33,624 nucleotides of DNA from Candidatus Nealsonbacteria bacterium CG11_big_fil_rev_8_21_14_0_20_37_68 (GTDB lineage: Bacteria > Patescibacteriota > Minisyncoccia > Minisyncoccales > GCA-002782225), in the NCBI GenBank assembly GCA_002787295.1, contig PCWJ01000024.1:29931-63554 (forward strand), in the 5' to 3' direction. Of this stretch, positions 8,366 through 14,535 are shown piece by piece. Position 1 is the first letter of the stretch. Every line of letters begins with the position of its first letter. The position numbers and the translations under genes were made by a program. The notes under the pieces are model-generated. The model searched no databases. It had not been told where the DNA came from and worked only from the letters and a program-made list of their open reading frames with translations.

Positions 8366-9676
8366 ATGAAAAAACCCAAACTTCGGAGTCCTAGCGGAAT
8401 GCATGACATTTTACCAGAAGATCAGCCCCATTTTCAAAAAATTGAAAAGACCTGTGAAAGCATTGCCGGTTTTTATAATTTTCAAAAAATTGAAACTCCG
8501 ATTTTAGAAGAGGCAGAGCTTTTTTCAAAAGGAGTCGGGGTTTCTACCGATATTGTTGAAAAACAAATGTATACTTTTAGGACTAAGGGAGGAGATTTTT
8601 TGGCCTTAAGACCTGAGGGGACTGCCCCGGTAGTTAGGGCTTATCTTGAACATGGGATGTATAACCTTCCCCAGCCAGTAAAACTATGGTACTTTGGCCC
8701 CTTTTTTCGATACGAACGACCTCAGGCGGGCCGTTTTCGCCAGTTTTGGCAATTTGGATTTGAGATTTTTGGAGAACAGTCTTCGGTTATTGACATTCAA
8801 ATCATTCAAATTTTTTATAATATCTTAAAGGAGTTAAAATTTAAAGATCTAATAATTGAAATAAACAGCATCGGAGACAGACAATGCCGAGCTTACTATA
8901 AAAAATTATTAGTTAGCTATTTTAGATCCAGAGAGAGTTCTCTTTGTTTGGATTGCAGGAGAAGACTTAGAGAAAACCCTTTAAGAATTTTAGATTGCAA
9001 GGAGGAGAAATGCCGGAGGATTATTAGCCAAGCTCCCCAAATCATTGATCATCTTTGCGAAGAATGCAATTCTCACTTTAAGGAGGTGTTAGAATTTTTA
9101 GATGAGTTAGAACTGCCCTATCGTTTGAATCCTTATTTGGTGAGAGGGTTAGATTATTATACCAAGACTGTTTTTGAGATTTTTGACCAATCTTTAGCCT
9201 TGCAGTCTCCGGAAGAAAAAGAGCAGGGGCAAATTTCTCCTGCTTTGGTGGGCGGAGGAAGGTTTGATCTTTTGGTAAAGCTTCTGGGCGGTAGAGACAC
9301 CCCGGCTTGCGGAGGAGCTGGGGGAGTAGATAGGATAGTTCAGTCAATGAAAGCCAGGTCAATAAAATTTACAGCCAAGGTTCCCACTCATCTAATTTTT
9401 TTAGCTCAGCTGGGAGCGCTATCCAAAAAAAAGAGTCTCACTCTTTTTGAAAAATTTAGAAAAGCCGGTCTTCCGATAGCCGAAAGTTTTGGTAAAGACT
9501 CTTTAAAAACCCAACTTGGCCGGGCAGATAAAATCGGAGTAAGGTATTGTCTTATTCTAGGCCAAAGAGAGGCCCTGGAAGGGACGGTAATAGTTAGAGA
9601 TATGAAAACCGGGAAGCAGGAAACGGTGAAAATAGAAAAGATAGTGGAAGAAATGAAAAAGCGATTCAGAAAGTGA
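8366..9676 (+). CDS. hisS: Histidyl-tRNA synthetase
   Basis: Charges tRNA-His with histidine. The 436-residue class II synthetase begins with RSPSGMHDILPED. Motif 2 reads FRYERPQAGRFRQFWQFGFE. The two histidine-specific signatures are LVRGLDYYTKTVFE and the GGGRFDLLVKLLGG block, with the motif 3 region GAGGVDRIV. A C-terminal anticodon-binding domain starts near residue 335 (HLIFLAQLG...). The CLDC...CKEEKCRRI segment near residues 194-220, with several cysteines, may be a metal-binding insertion of the kind seen in some bacterial HisRS. The only upstream spacer to lepB is 2 nt. Confidence 0.95.
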   Translation: MKKPKLRSPSGMHDILPEDQPHFQKIEKTCESIAGFYNFQKIETPILEEAELFSKGVGVSTDIVEKQMYTFRTKGGDFLALRPEGTAPVVRAYLEHGMYNLPQPVKLWYFGPFFRYERPQAGRFRQFWQFGFEIFGEQSSVIDIQIIQIFYNILKELKFKDLIIEINSIGDRQCRAYYKKLLVSYFRSRESSLCLDCRRRLRENPLRILDCKEEKCRRIISQAPQIIDHLCEECNSHFKEVLEFLDELELPYRLNPYLVRGLDYYTKTVFEIFDQSLALQSPEEKEQGQISPALVGGGRFDLLVKLLGGRDTPACGGAGGVDRIVQSMKARSIKFTAKVPTHLIFLAQLGALSKKKSLTLFEKFRKAGLPIAESFGKDSLKTQLGRADKIGVRYCLILGQREALEGTVIVRDMKTGKQETVKIEKIVEEMKKRFRK

Positions 9677-9714
9677 GATTGTTGGATTGTTAGATCGCTC
9701 AATTCTTTCGCTTT

Positions 9715-9777
9715 GTTAGAATGAACATTCTAACACTCCAACATTCTAACCCTCCAACATTCTAACCCTCGAACATG
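9715..9777. repeat. Palindrome plus 16-bp tandem repeat before the HIT gene
   Basis: GTTAGAATG (9715-9723) pairs exactly with CATTCTAAC (9726-9734). From 9724 a 16-bp unit (AACATTCTAACCCTCC) repeats three times with one or two changes, and a fourth partial copy (AACATG) supplies the ATG of the next gene. The preceding 40 nt contain related GATTGTTG/GATTGTTA units. No convincing promoter is visible in this gap. Confidence 0.8.
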
Positions 9778-10134
9778 CAAGATTGTCTTTTTTGTAAAAT
9801 TATTAATAAAGAGGTGCCGGTAGAAATTGTTTACGAAAACAATAAAGTTGTTGCTTTCAAAGATATTCATCCTAAGGCCCCCATTCATCTTTTAATTGTT
9901 CCCCAAAAACATATTCCTTCCGTTGATCATCTAGAAATCCAAGATAAAGAATTAATTGGAGAATTATTTTTAACTGCTCAAAAAATAGCCAGAGAACAAA
10001 GGATTGCTCAAACGGGTTATAAATTAGTGTTTAATGTCGGAAGAGGTGGGGGACAGGTAATAGATCACTTGCATCTACATTTATTGGGAGGATGGAAGAG
10101 TGAAAAAGAAAGGGATATTCCCGGAATGCCTTAA
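9775..10134 (+). CDS. HIT-family (HINT-like) nucleotide hydrolase
   Basis: Histidine-triad proteins hydrolyse nucleoside phosphoramidates and related nucleotides. At 119 residues this is a typical stand-alone HIT domain. It has CLFCKIINKEVP at the N terminus, the substrate-binding segment VVAFKDIHPKAPIHLLIVPQKH near residue 30-50, and the triad DHLHLHLLGG with His98, His100 and His102. The two N-terminal cysteines (Cys4, Cys7) resemble the zinc site of some HINT members. The ATG lies within the last partial copy of a 16-bp tandem repeat. The physiological substrate cannot be read from sequence. Confidence 0.93.
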   Translation: MQDCLFCKIINKEVPVEIVYENNKVVAFKDIHPKAPIHLLIVPQKHIPSVDHLEIQDKELIGELFLTAQKIAREQRIAQTGYKLVFNVGRGGGQVIDHLHLHLLGGWKSEKERDIPGMP

Positions 10135-10164
10135 AATAATAATTAACATCCCATATCGGAGAGG

Positions 10165-10337
10165 GGTCGGGACGGGTCGCAAGAGTTCTCCGCGAAGCGG
10201 AAACTCCCGACCTAGAACCTTTCGGTTCTCCCGTGTAGGAAAACAGGGAGCGAAGCGACCGCCAGAAACCGAGGGTTTCTGGAGAGCGAGCCCGAACCGA
10301 GCACATAAGTTATGTGCTCGGGCCAGCCGAAGGCTGG
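10165..10337. repeat. Array of five or more GC-rich hairpins (includes family 4 unit)
   Basis: In this 235-nt gap five dyads follow one another: GGTCGGGA/TCCCGACC (10165-10212, enclosing CCGC-GAA-GCGG), AGAACC/GGTTCT (10214-10229), CCAGAAACC/GGTTTCTGG (10262-10282), CCGAGCACATAA with its exact complement (10297-10321), and CCAGCC-GAA-GGCTGG (10323-10337). The segment 10223-10276 shares CCCGTGTAGGAAA and AAACCGAGGG with 22885-22922. Open frames across the array are artefacts of its GC content. Confidence 0.8.
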
Positions 10338-10369
10338 GGAGGGCGAGCGATTAATTTAGCGTTACCACT

Positions 10370-10582
10370 ATGGCCATTGAAGTAAGAAAACAACTAAAAG
10401 AATCTTCTCAAGGTTTGATTCACCGCTTTTCACAAAGAGTTCAGCAAAGCGGAGTTTTGATTCGGGCCAGAGGAAATAGATTTAAAATCAAGCCAAAATC
10501 AAGACAAATGAAGAGGAAAGCTGCCTTAAGAAGAGAGAAATTAAGAAAGGAATACGAAAAACTTAAGAAACTTTCAAGATAG
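10370..10582 (+). CDS. rpsU: Small ribosomal subunit protein bS21
   Basis: A 70-residue, very basic protein of the 30S subunit platform near the anti-Shine-Dalgarno region of 16S rRNA. The N-terminal MAIEVRKQLKESSQGLIHRFSQRVQQSG and the basic C-terminal helix (RQMKRKAALRREKLRKEYEK) fit the bS21 family. It is followed by the yqeY-family gene after 12 nt, the same pairing seen in many bacteria. Retention of bS21 is of interest given how few genes here have visible Shine-Dalgarno sequences. The upstream region is the hairpin array ending at 10337, and no clear promoter is recognised. Confidence 0.92.
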   Translation: MAIEVRKQLKESSQGLIHRFSQRVQQSGVLIRARGNRFKIKPKSRQMKRKAALRREKLRKEYEKLKKLSR

Positions 10583-10594
10583 TCTTGAATTAAA

Positions 10595-11098
10595 ATGCTA
10601 AAGAAAAAAATTCACAAAGATCTTAAAAGTGCCTTAATCGGGGGCAGAGAAATTGAGACCTCTACTTTACGAATGCTTTTGGCCGCCATTTTAAATAAAG
10701 AAAAAGAAAAGAGATACAAATTAAGCAAACAAAAGCCCGAGTTTGAAGAAAAAGATTTAGAAAAAGAAAGTCAATTAGGGGATGAAGAAGTAATTGAGGT
10801 AATATCTTCCGAAATTAAAAAAAGAAAAGAGTCAATTTTAGAGTTTGAGAGAGGGAAAAGGCAAGATTTGGTGGAAAAAGAAACAAAAGAAAAAGAAATT
10901 TTAGAAAAATATTTGCCGGAGCAATTACCCGAAAAAGAGGTTAAAAAGCTGGTTAAAGAAGCAATTGAAAAAACCGGAGCCAAGGAAATAAAAGATATGG
11001 GTAGAGTAATGGGGGAACTTATACCAAAAACAAAAGGCAAGGCTGACGGCAGTTTGGTTTCAAAAATTGTTAAAGAATTATTAAGTCCAAAAAATTAA
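10595..11098 (+). CDS. yqeY: GatB/YqeY domain protein
   Basis: Homologous to the tail domain of GatB, the amidotransferase subunit that binds tRNA. The function of stand-alone YqeY proteins is not firmly established. The 167-residue product has the usual opening (KIHKDLKSALIGGREIETSTLRMLLAAI), a highly charged central helix (EVISSEIKKRKESILEFERGKRQDLVEKE), and the C-terminal signature DMGRVMGELIPKTKGKADGS followed by VSKIVKELL. It lies in a tight plus-strand set with rpsU upstream and a small membrane protein 8 nt downstream. Confidence 0.9.
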   Translation: MLKKKIHKDLKSALIGGREIETSTLRMLLAAILNKEKEKRYKLSKQKPEFEEKDLEKESQLGDEEVIEVISSEIKKRKESILEFERGKRQDLVEKETKEKEILEKYLPEQLPEKEVKKLVKEAIEKTGAKEIKDMGRVMGELIPKTKGKADGSLVSKIVKELLSPKN

Positions 11099-11106
11099 AA
11101 TTTTTT

Positions 11107-11409
11107 GTGAATCAATCTTTTTCTAAAATTTGGATTATAGTTGTTCTTATTGTTTTAATTACCGGAGGAATTTTAGCTTGGAAACCCCCAATTTTAAAAG
11201 AAGTAATCACCGATTGTGTATTATCTTTGTGTGATTGCAAATGCCATCCAGAAGGTAAAACACCCGAGAAATTAAGAGGGGTGCTTTGCGGCGTTAATTG
11301 CGAAGGTATTTATGGAATCGAAGATTGTAAATTAAAAAGTGTATTTGGAATAAATTTTTGTGTTATAGAAAACTTATATTTCGGTTTTTTTAAGCAAAAA
11401 AGATTATGA
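11107..11409 (+). CDS. Small cysteine-rich membrane-anchored protein, unknown function
   Basis: Not recognised. The 100-residue product starts at a GTG. It has one N-terminal hydrophobic helix (IWIIVVLIVLITGGILAW, residues 9-26) that could be a membrane anchor or uncleaved signal, followed by a short extracytoplasmic part with eight cysteines (CVLSLCDCKCHPEG, LCGVNC, EDCKL, NFC). The spacing does not match a family I can name; disulfides or metal binding are possible. Its stop overlaps the ybeY ATG by 4 nt and yqeY ends 8 nt before it, so it appears to belong to the rpsU-yqeY-ybeY transcription unit. Confidence 0.65.
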   Translation: MNQSFSKIWIIVVLIVLITGGILAWKPPILKEVITDCVLSLCDCKCHPEGKTPEKLRGVLCGVNCEGIYGIEDCKLKSVFGINFCVIENLYFGFFKQKRL

Positions 11410-11840
11410 TCGAGATTAATAATCTGACGACAAATCTGGTTGATGAGAAATTTTTGAAAAAGGTTGCTGGAAAAGTTTTAGAAGAAGAATCCGCCAGCTG
11501 GCGGAAAAAAGAGGCAGAGCTATCAATTGCTTTGGTTGGACAAGGAAGGATAAGGGAGTTAAATAAGAGATATAGGGGTAAAAATCGAGCAACCGATGTT
11601 TTGGTTTTTCCGGAACTAAAAGTAGTAAAAGCCCAAGAAGTTCAGGGTTTAGGAGAAATAATAATTTGTTTTAGAGAGGTCAAAAAAAATGCCAAAAAAT
11701 ATAAATCAAGTTTTGAAAAAGAATTAGCTCGAGTTTTGATTCACGGCATTTTACATCTATTAGGATACGACCACGAAAAGTCAAAAGCTACAGCCCTTAA
11801 AATGGAAGAAAAACAAAACTATTATCTTTCAAAAATTTAA
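11406..11840 (+). CDS. ybeY: Endoribonuclease YbeY (rRNA maturation factor)
   Basis: Single-strand-specific RNase involved in 16S rRNA 3'-end processing and ribosome quality control. The 144-residue product has RYRGKNRATDVLVFPE near residue 55 and the zinc-binding catalytic motif LIHGILHLLGYDHEKS near residue 115, with its three histidines in the canonical H-x3-H-x5-H spacing. The start overlaps the preceding gene by 4 nt (ATGA), implying coupling. A 16-bp perfect palindrome at 11490-11505 encodes ASWR near residue 29-34. Confidence 0.94.
   Translation: MIEINNLTTNLVDEKFLKKVAGKVLEEESASWRKKEAELSIALVGQGRIRELNKRYRGKNRATDVLVFPELKVVKAQEVQGLGEIIICFREVKKNAKKYKSSFEKELARVLIHGILHLLGYDHEKSKATALKMEEKQNYYLSKI
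11490..11505. repeat. Perfect 16-bp palindrome inside ybeY
   Basis: TCCGCCAG followed directly by CTGGCGGA, a perfect dyad without a spacer and GC-rich relative to the gene. It encodes a few residues in the N-terminal part of YbeY and may be a small palindromic insertion. It resembles the CTCCGCC/GGCGGAG hairpin just upstream of ftsA. Confidence 0.5.
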
Positions 11841-11841
11841 A

Positions 11842-11923
11842 TAAGAACCTGCCTCGCTCCGCCAGTCGGCGGAGCTCGGCAGAACCTTGATTCGCTAAGG
11901 TATAGACATATAATCTTGAATTA
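11842..11923 (+). repeat. Family 1 repeat with hairpin, ftsA-proximal copy
   Basis: Starts TAAGAACCTGCCTCGCTC, continues as a hairpin (CTGCC/GGCAG outside, GCTCCGCC/GGCGGAGC inside, 11849-11880) and ends with a 38-nt tail (11886-11923) that carries the ftsA promoter. The same 18-nt head and the 38-nt tail (35 of 38 identical) recur at 14252-14269 and 14419-14456, on the other side of ftsA-ftsZ. Confidence 0.8.
11887..11914 (+). promoter_or_regulatory. ftsA promoter (inside the family 1 repeat)
   Basis: TTGATT (11887-11892), 16-nt spacer, perfect TATAAT (11909-11914), then 8 nt to the ATG, so the mRNA should be leaderless or nearly so. The related copy near 14442 has TGTAAT instead and is probably inactive. 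Confidence 0.65.
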
Positions 11924-13188
11924 TGCCCAAAAGCCACATCGTTACTGGGTTAGATATTGGCACCAGTGCAATTAAAGCCCTGACTGTTTTAAAAAAGAAA
12001 GGAAGCCAAGACCTCGAAGTTTTAAGTAAAGTTTTAAAACCCAATTCCGGAATGAGAAGAGGAGTGATAGTTAAACCGGAAGAGGTTTCACGGAACATAG
12101 CTTCAGTTTTGGATCAAATTCGAACCGAATCCGGGCAAAAAATTGACGGGGTTTATGTAAACATTGGAGGGAGCCATATTTTTTTAACTTCCTCCCGGGG
12201 TTCAGTCGTGGTTTCAAGAGCCGATCAAAGCATTTCCCGAGAAGACATAGAAAGAGCGATTCAGGCTGCTAAAACTTTTTCTTTGCCCCCAAACAGAGAG
12301 ATTATTGATTTCTTTCCAAAACAATTCATCATCGATAAAGAACCCGGGATTAAAGAACCCTTAGGAATGCGGGGGGTGAGACTGGAAGTTGAAATTTTGG
12401 CCATGGGAGCTTTTTCTCCTTATTTTAAAAATTTAACTACGGCAGTATTAAGCGCCGGAACCCAGATTTTAGATATAATCTGTTCTTCAATTTCTTCAGC
12501 AAAAGCCTGTCTGACTCCTCAGCAAAAAGAATTAGGAGTAGTGCTTCTGGATATTGGAGCCGGAACCACGGATTTGGCAATATATGAAGAAGGAGCTTTA
12601 ATCCATCTGGCAGTAATTCCCATAGGTTCTGGACATATCACCAATGACATTGCCATTGGTATTAGGACAGATATGGCGACAGCCGAGAGAATAAAAAAGG
12701 AATTCGTTCACTATCTTAAGGGAAACATTTTAAAAACCAAAAAAAAGGAGAAAATTGGGTCTTCCTTAAATCCTTTAACTTTTTCTCCCAAACTTTTGCG
12801 AAAAATCATTGAAGCAAGGGTTTGTGAGATTTTTGATTTAGTCCAAAAAGAGATCAAAAAAGTTTCTTCGGTGTTATTGCCTGCCGGAATAGTAATTACC
12901 GGAGGAGGAGCAAAATTACCCAATATTGTAGAGCTAGCCAAAAAAGAATTAAAACTTCCCTGTCGAATCGGAACTCCAATCTTCCACCAAATTTTGGCAG
13001 GAAAAGAGGATTCCGGTTTTTCACCGGAACCGGCGGAGGAAGGGGAAGACCCCGTCTTTAGCACGGCTTGGGGTCTGGTTTTATCTGCAATTGAGCAAAT
13101 TGAGCAAGAGCCAGAAAAAGGTTTCCCCGATTTTAGGAAAAGGGTTATAAATAGAATAAAAAGAACGTTGGGGGTATTTATCCCCTAA
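11923..13188 (+). CDS. ftsA: Cell division protein FtsA
   Basis: Actin-like protein that tethers FtsZ filaments to the membrane and recruits the divisome. The 421-residue protein has the phosphate-1 motif GLDIGTSAIKAL near residue 9, an SHS2-type (1C) subdomain at about residues 85-165 (GVYVNIGGSHI... to EVEILAMGAF), phosphate-2 LLDIGAGTTDLAIYEEG near residue 208, and the adenosine motif ITGGGAKLPNIVELA near residue 325. Its last residues (RKRVINRIKRTLGVFIP) form a basic amphipathic helix fitting the membrane-targeting sequence. It has its own promoter 8 nt upstream, and ftsZ follows after 43 nt containing a hairpin. A small TTCCGGT/ACCGGAA dyad near 13012 encodes part of a Pro/Glu-rich linker. 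Confidence 0.94.
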   Translation: MPKSHIVTGLDIGTSAIKALTVLKKKGSQDLEVLSKVLKPNSGMRRGVIVKPEEVSRNIASVLDQIRTESGQKIDGVYVNIGGSHIFLTSSRGSVVVSRADQSISREDIERAIQAAKTFSLPPNREIIDFFPKQFIIDKEPGIKEPLGMRGVRLEVEILAMGAFSPYFKNLTTAVLSAGTQILDIICSSISSAKACLTPQQKELGVVLLDIGAGTTDLAIYEEGALIHLAVIPIGSGHITNDIAIGIRTDMATAERIKKEFVHYLKGNILKTKKKEKIGSSLNPLTFSPKLLRKIIEARVCEIFDLVQKEIKKVSSVLLPAGIVITGGGAKLPNIVELAKKELKLPCRIGTPIFHQILAGKEDSGFSPEPAEEGEDPVFSTAWGLVLSAIEQIEQEPEKGFPDFRKRVINRIKRTLGVFIP

Positions 13189-13225
13189 ACCTGCCTAAGT
13201 TTTTCTTTGCAAAATTTAGGTAGGT
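13189..13225 (+). promoter_or_regulatory. Hairpin covering the ftsZ Shine-Dalgarno
   Basis: ACCTGCCTAA (13189-13198) can pair with TTAGGTAGGT (13216-13225), nine Watson-Crick pairs plus one G-U in RNA. The right arm contains AGGTAGG, the best Shine-Dalgarno-like sequence in the window, 7 nt before the ftsZ ATG. Folding would hide it, so it may tune FtsZ translation relative to FtsA; it may also be simply another palindromic element. Confidence 0.5.
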
Positions 13226-13231
13226 AAACAT

Positions 13232-14164
13232 ATGACTAAAATTAAAGTAATTGGCGTTGGCGGATCGGGATCTAATACCGTTTCAAGGATGACTTCTTGT
13301 AAAATCCAGGGGGTAGATTTAATTGCGGTCAATACCGATCTCCAAGATCTTAAAAAAACTAAGGCGAATTTAAAAATTCAAATCGGAAAAAACTTAACCA
13401 AAGGATTGGGAGCGGGGATGAATCCCGAAATAGGTAAAAAAGCGGTTGAAGAACAAAGCAAAAATATTGAGGAGGTTTTAAGGGGAACAGATATGGTTTT
13501 TATTACCGGAGGTTTTGGAGGAGGAACCTGTACCGGTGCTGCTCCGGTTATAGCCGAAATTGCTAAATCCCTTGGGGTTTTAACTGTTGCCATAGTAACT
13601 AAACCTTTTGGTTTTGAGGGAGTTCCCCGAATGAAAATTGCCAAGGAGGGATTGGAAAACCTAAAAAGCAAAGTTGATACGCTGGTAGTGATACCCAACG
13701 ACAAACTTCTCTCTTTGGTTGATGAAAACACTACTTTGCTTTCAGCTTTTTGGTTAGCAGATGATGTTTTAAGACAGGCAGTGCAAGGGATCTCTGATTT
13801 AATCTTAGTTCCGGGAATTATTAATATTGATTTTGCCGATGTTAAAACCATTTTGGAAAATTCGGGTCGGGCAACTTTCGGTTACGGAAAGGCAAAGGGG
13901 TCAAAAAGAATGGCAGAAGCCGTAAATTTAGCCATCAATTCTCCTTTGGTTGATTTTTCCATCCGAGGGGCTAAAGGAGTTTTGTTTAATGTTTACGGCG
14001 GGGACGATTTGAGTTTGACCGAAATTGACGAGGCAGCAAAAATTATTACCAAAAACATTGAGCCTCAAGCCAAAGTAATTTTTGGGGCAGTTAAAGATTC
14101 GAAACTAAAAAAAGGAGAAGTAAAAATAATGGTAATTGCTACTGGATTTTTAACTTCCACCTAA
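13232..14164 (+). CDS. ftsZ: Cell division protein FtsZ, tail-less variant
   Basis: Tubulin-like GTPase that forms the Z ring. The 310-residue product has KVIGVGGSGSNTVSRM at the N terminus, the nucleotide-binding loop GGFGGGTCTGAAP near residue 94-106, and VTKPFGFEG. The catalytic T7 loop NIDFADVKTIL, with both acidic residues of the NxDxxD pattern, is intact. Two features are unusual. The signature loop, normally GGGTGTG, reads GGGTCTG with Cys100 in place of glycine. The protein also ends at VIATGFLTST, right after the globular domain, with no linker or conserved C-terminal peptide, the segment that FtsA and other partners bind in known systems. It follows ftsA by 43 nt and has a Shine-Dalgarno within a hairpin. 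Confidence 0.93.
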   Translation: MTKIKVIGVGGSGSNTVSRMTSCKIQGVDLIAVNTDLQDLKKTKANLKIQIGKNLTKGLGAGMNPEIGKKAVEEQSKNIEEVLRGTDMVFITGGFGGGTCTGAAPVIAEIAKSLGVLTVAIVTKPFGFEGVPRMKIAKEGLENLKSKVDTLVVIPNDKLLSLVDENTTLLSAFWLADDVLRQAVQGISDLILVPGIINIDFADVKTILENSGRATFGYGKAKGSKRMAEAVNLAINSPLVDFSIRGAKGVLFNVYGGDDLSLTEIDEAAKIITKNIEPQAKVIFGAVKDSKLKKGEVKIMVIATGFLTST

Positions 14165-14251
14165 TTAAATTTCTACCGGTTGAGTCAAGTCATTTTAATC
14201 CTTATTTATTTTTTGCGGAATTGATTAGATTTAATTCCTTTTTTATTGAAG

Positions 14252-14456
14252 TAAGAACCTGCCTCGCTCAGCTCCGGCAGAACTCCCGCACCAGAGCAAA
14301 GCCCAGCACTAGAGCAGAGCTCAGTGCTGGACAGTCCCGAAGTGAGCTTCGCTCTACTTCGGGGCACGGTGCGGGACTAATCCCGAACCGTGTCGCCGAA
14401 GGCGACTCTGGTTCGGGGCTTGATTCGCTAATGTATAAACATGTAATCTTGAATTA
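14252..14456 (+). repeat. Nested palindromic repeats between ftsZ and nrdD (families 1 and 2)
   Basis: This 371-nt gap (14165-14535) holds no credible gene. It contains the family 1 head (14252-14269) and tail (14419-14456), split by about 150 nt of further palindromes. TCCCGCACC/GGTGCGGGA encloses a 64-nt family 2 unit (14302-14365; hairpins CAGCACT/AGTGCTG and CCCGAAGT/ACTTCGGG). A CCGAACC/GGTTCGG dyad around GTCGCC-GAA-GGCGAC follows. The order implies insertion of younger palindromes into an older one. The open frame 14221-14457 is made of these repeats. Confidence 0.85.
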
Positions 14457-14501
14457 AGTCTCCAATCAGAAAGTTTTAGGAAATTTTTTTAGATGTAGTA
14501 T

Positions 14502-14529
14502 TTGACTGGGGATTTTCTAAGGGTAAAAT
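14502..14529 (+). promoter_or_regulatory. nrdD-nrdG promoter
   Basis: TTGACT (14502-14507), 16-nt spacer, TAAAAT (14524-14529), then 6 nt to the ATG. Predicts a leaderless nrdD mRNA. I saw no NrdR-box pair. Confidence 0.6.
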
Positions 14530-14535
14530 AAAATA

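Noticed and set aside
9078..9702. Minus-strand open frames inside hisS
   Set aside because: They are shadows of a well-conserved plus-strand gene and have no recognisable domains.
10031..10354. Arginine-rich open frames on both strands before rpsU
   Set aside because: They arise from the GC-rich hairpin array, which has few stop codons. No homology or ribosome binding site is visible, and they overlap the HIT gene.
14221..14457. Open frame of 78 codons between ftsZ and nrdD
   Set aside because: It consists almost entirely of palindromic repeats, has no start signal and ends in the family 1 tail. Its resemblance to the HtrA tail comes from a shared repeat, not from a gene.
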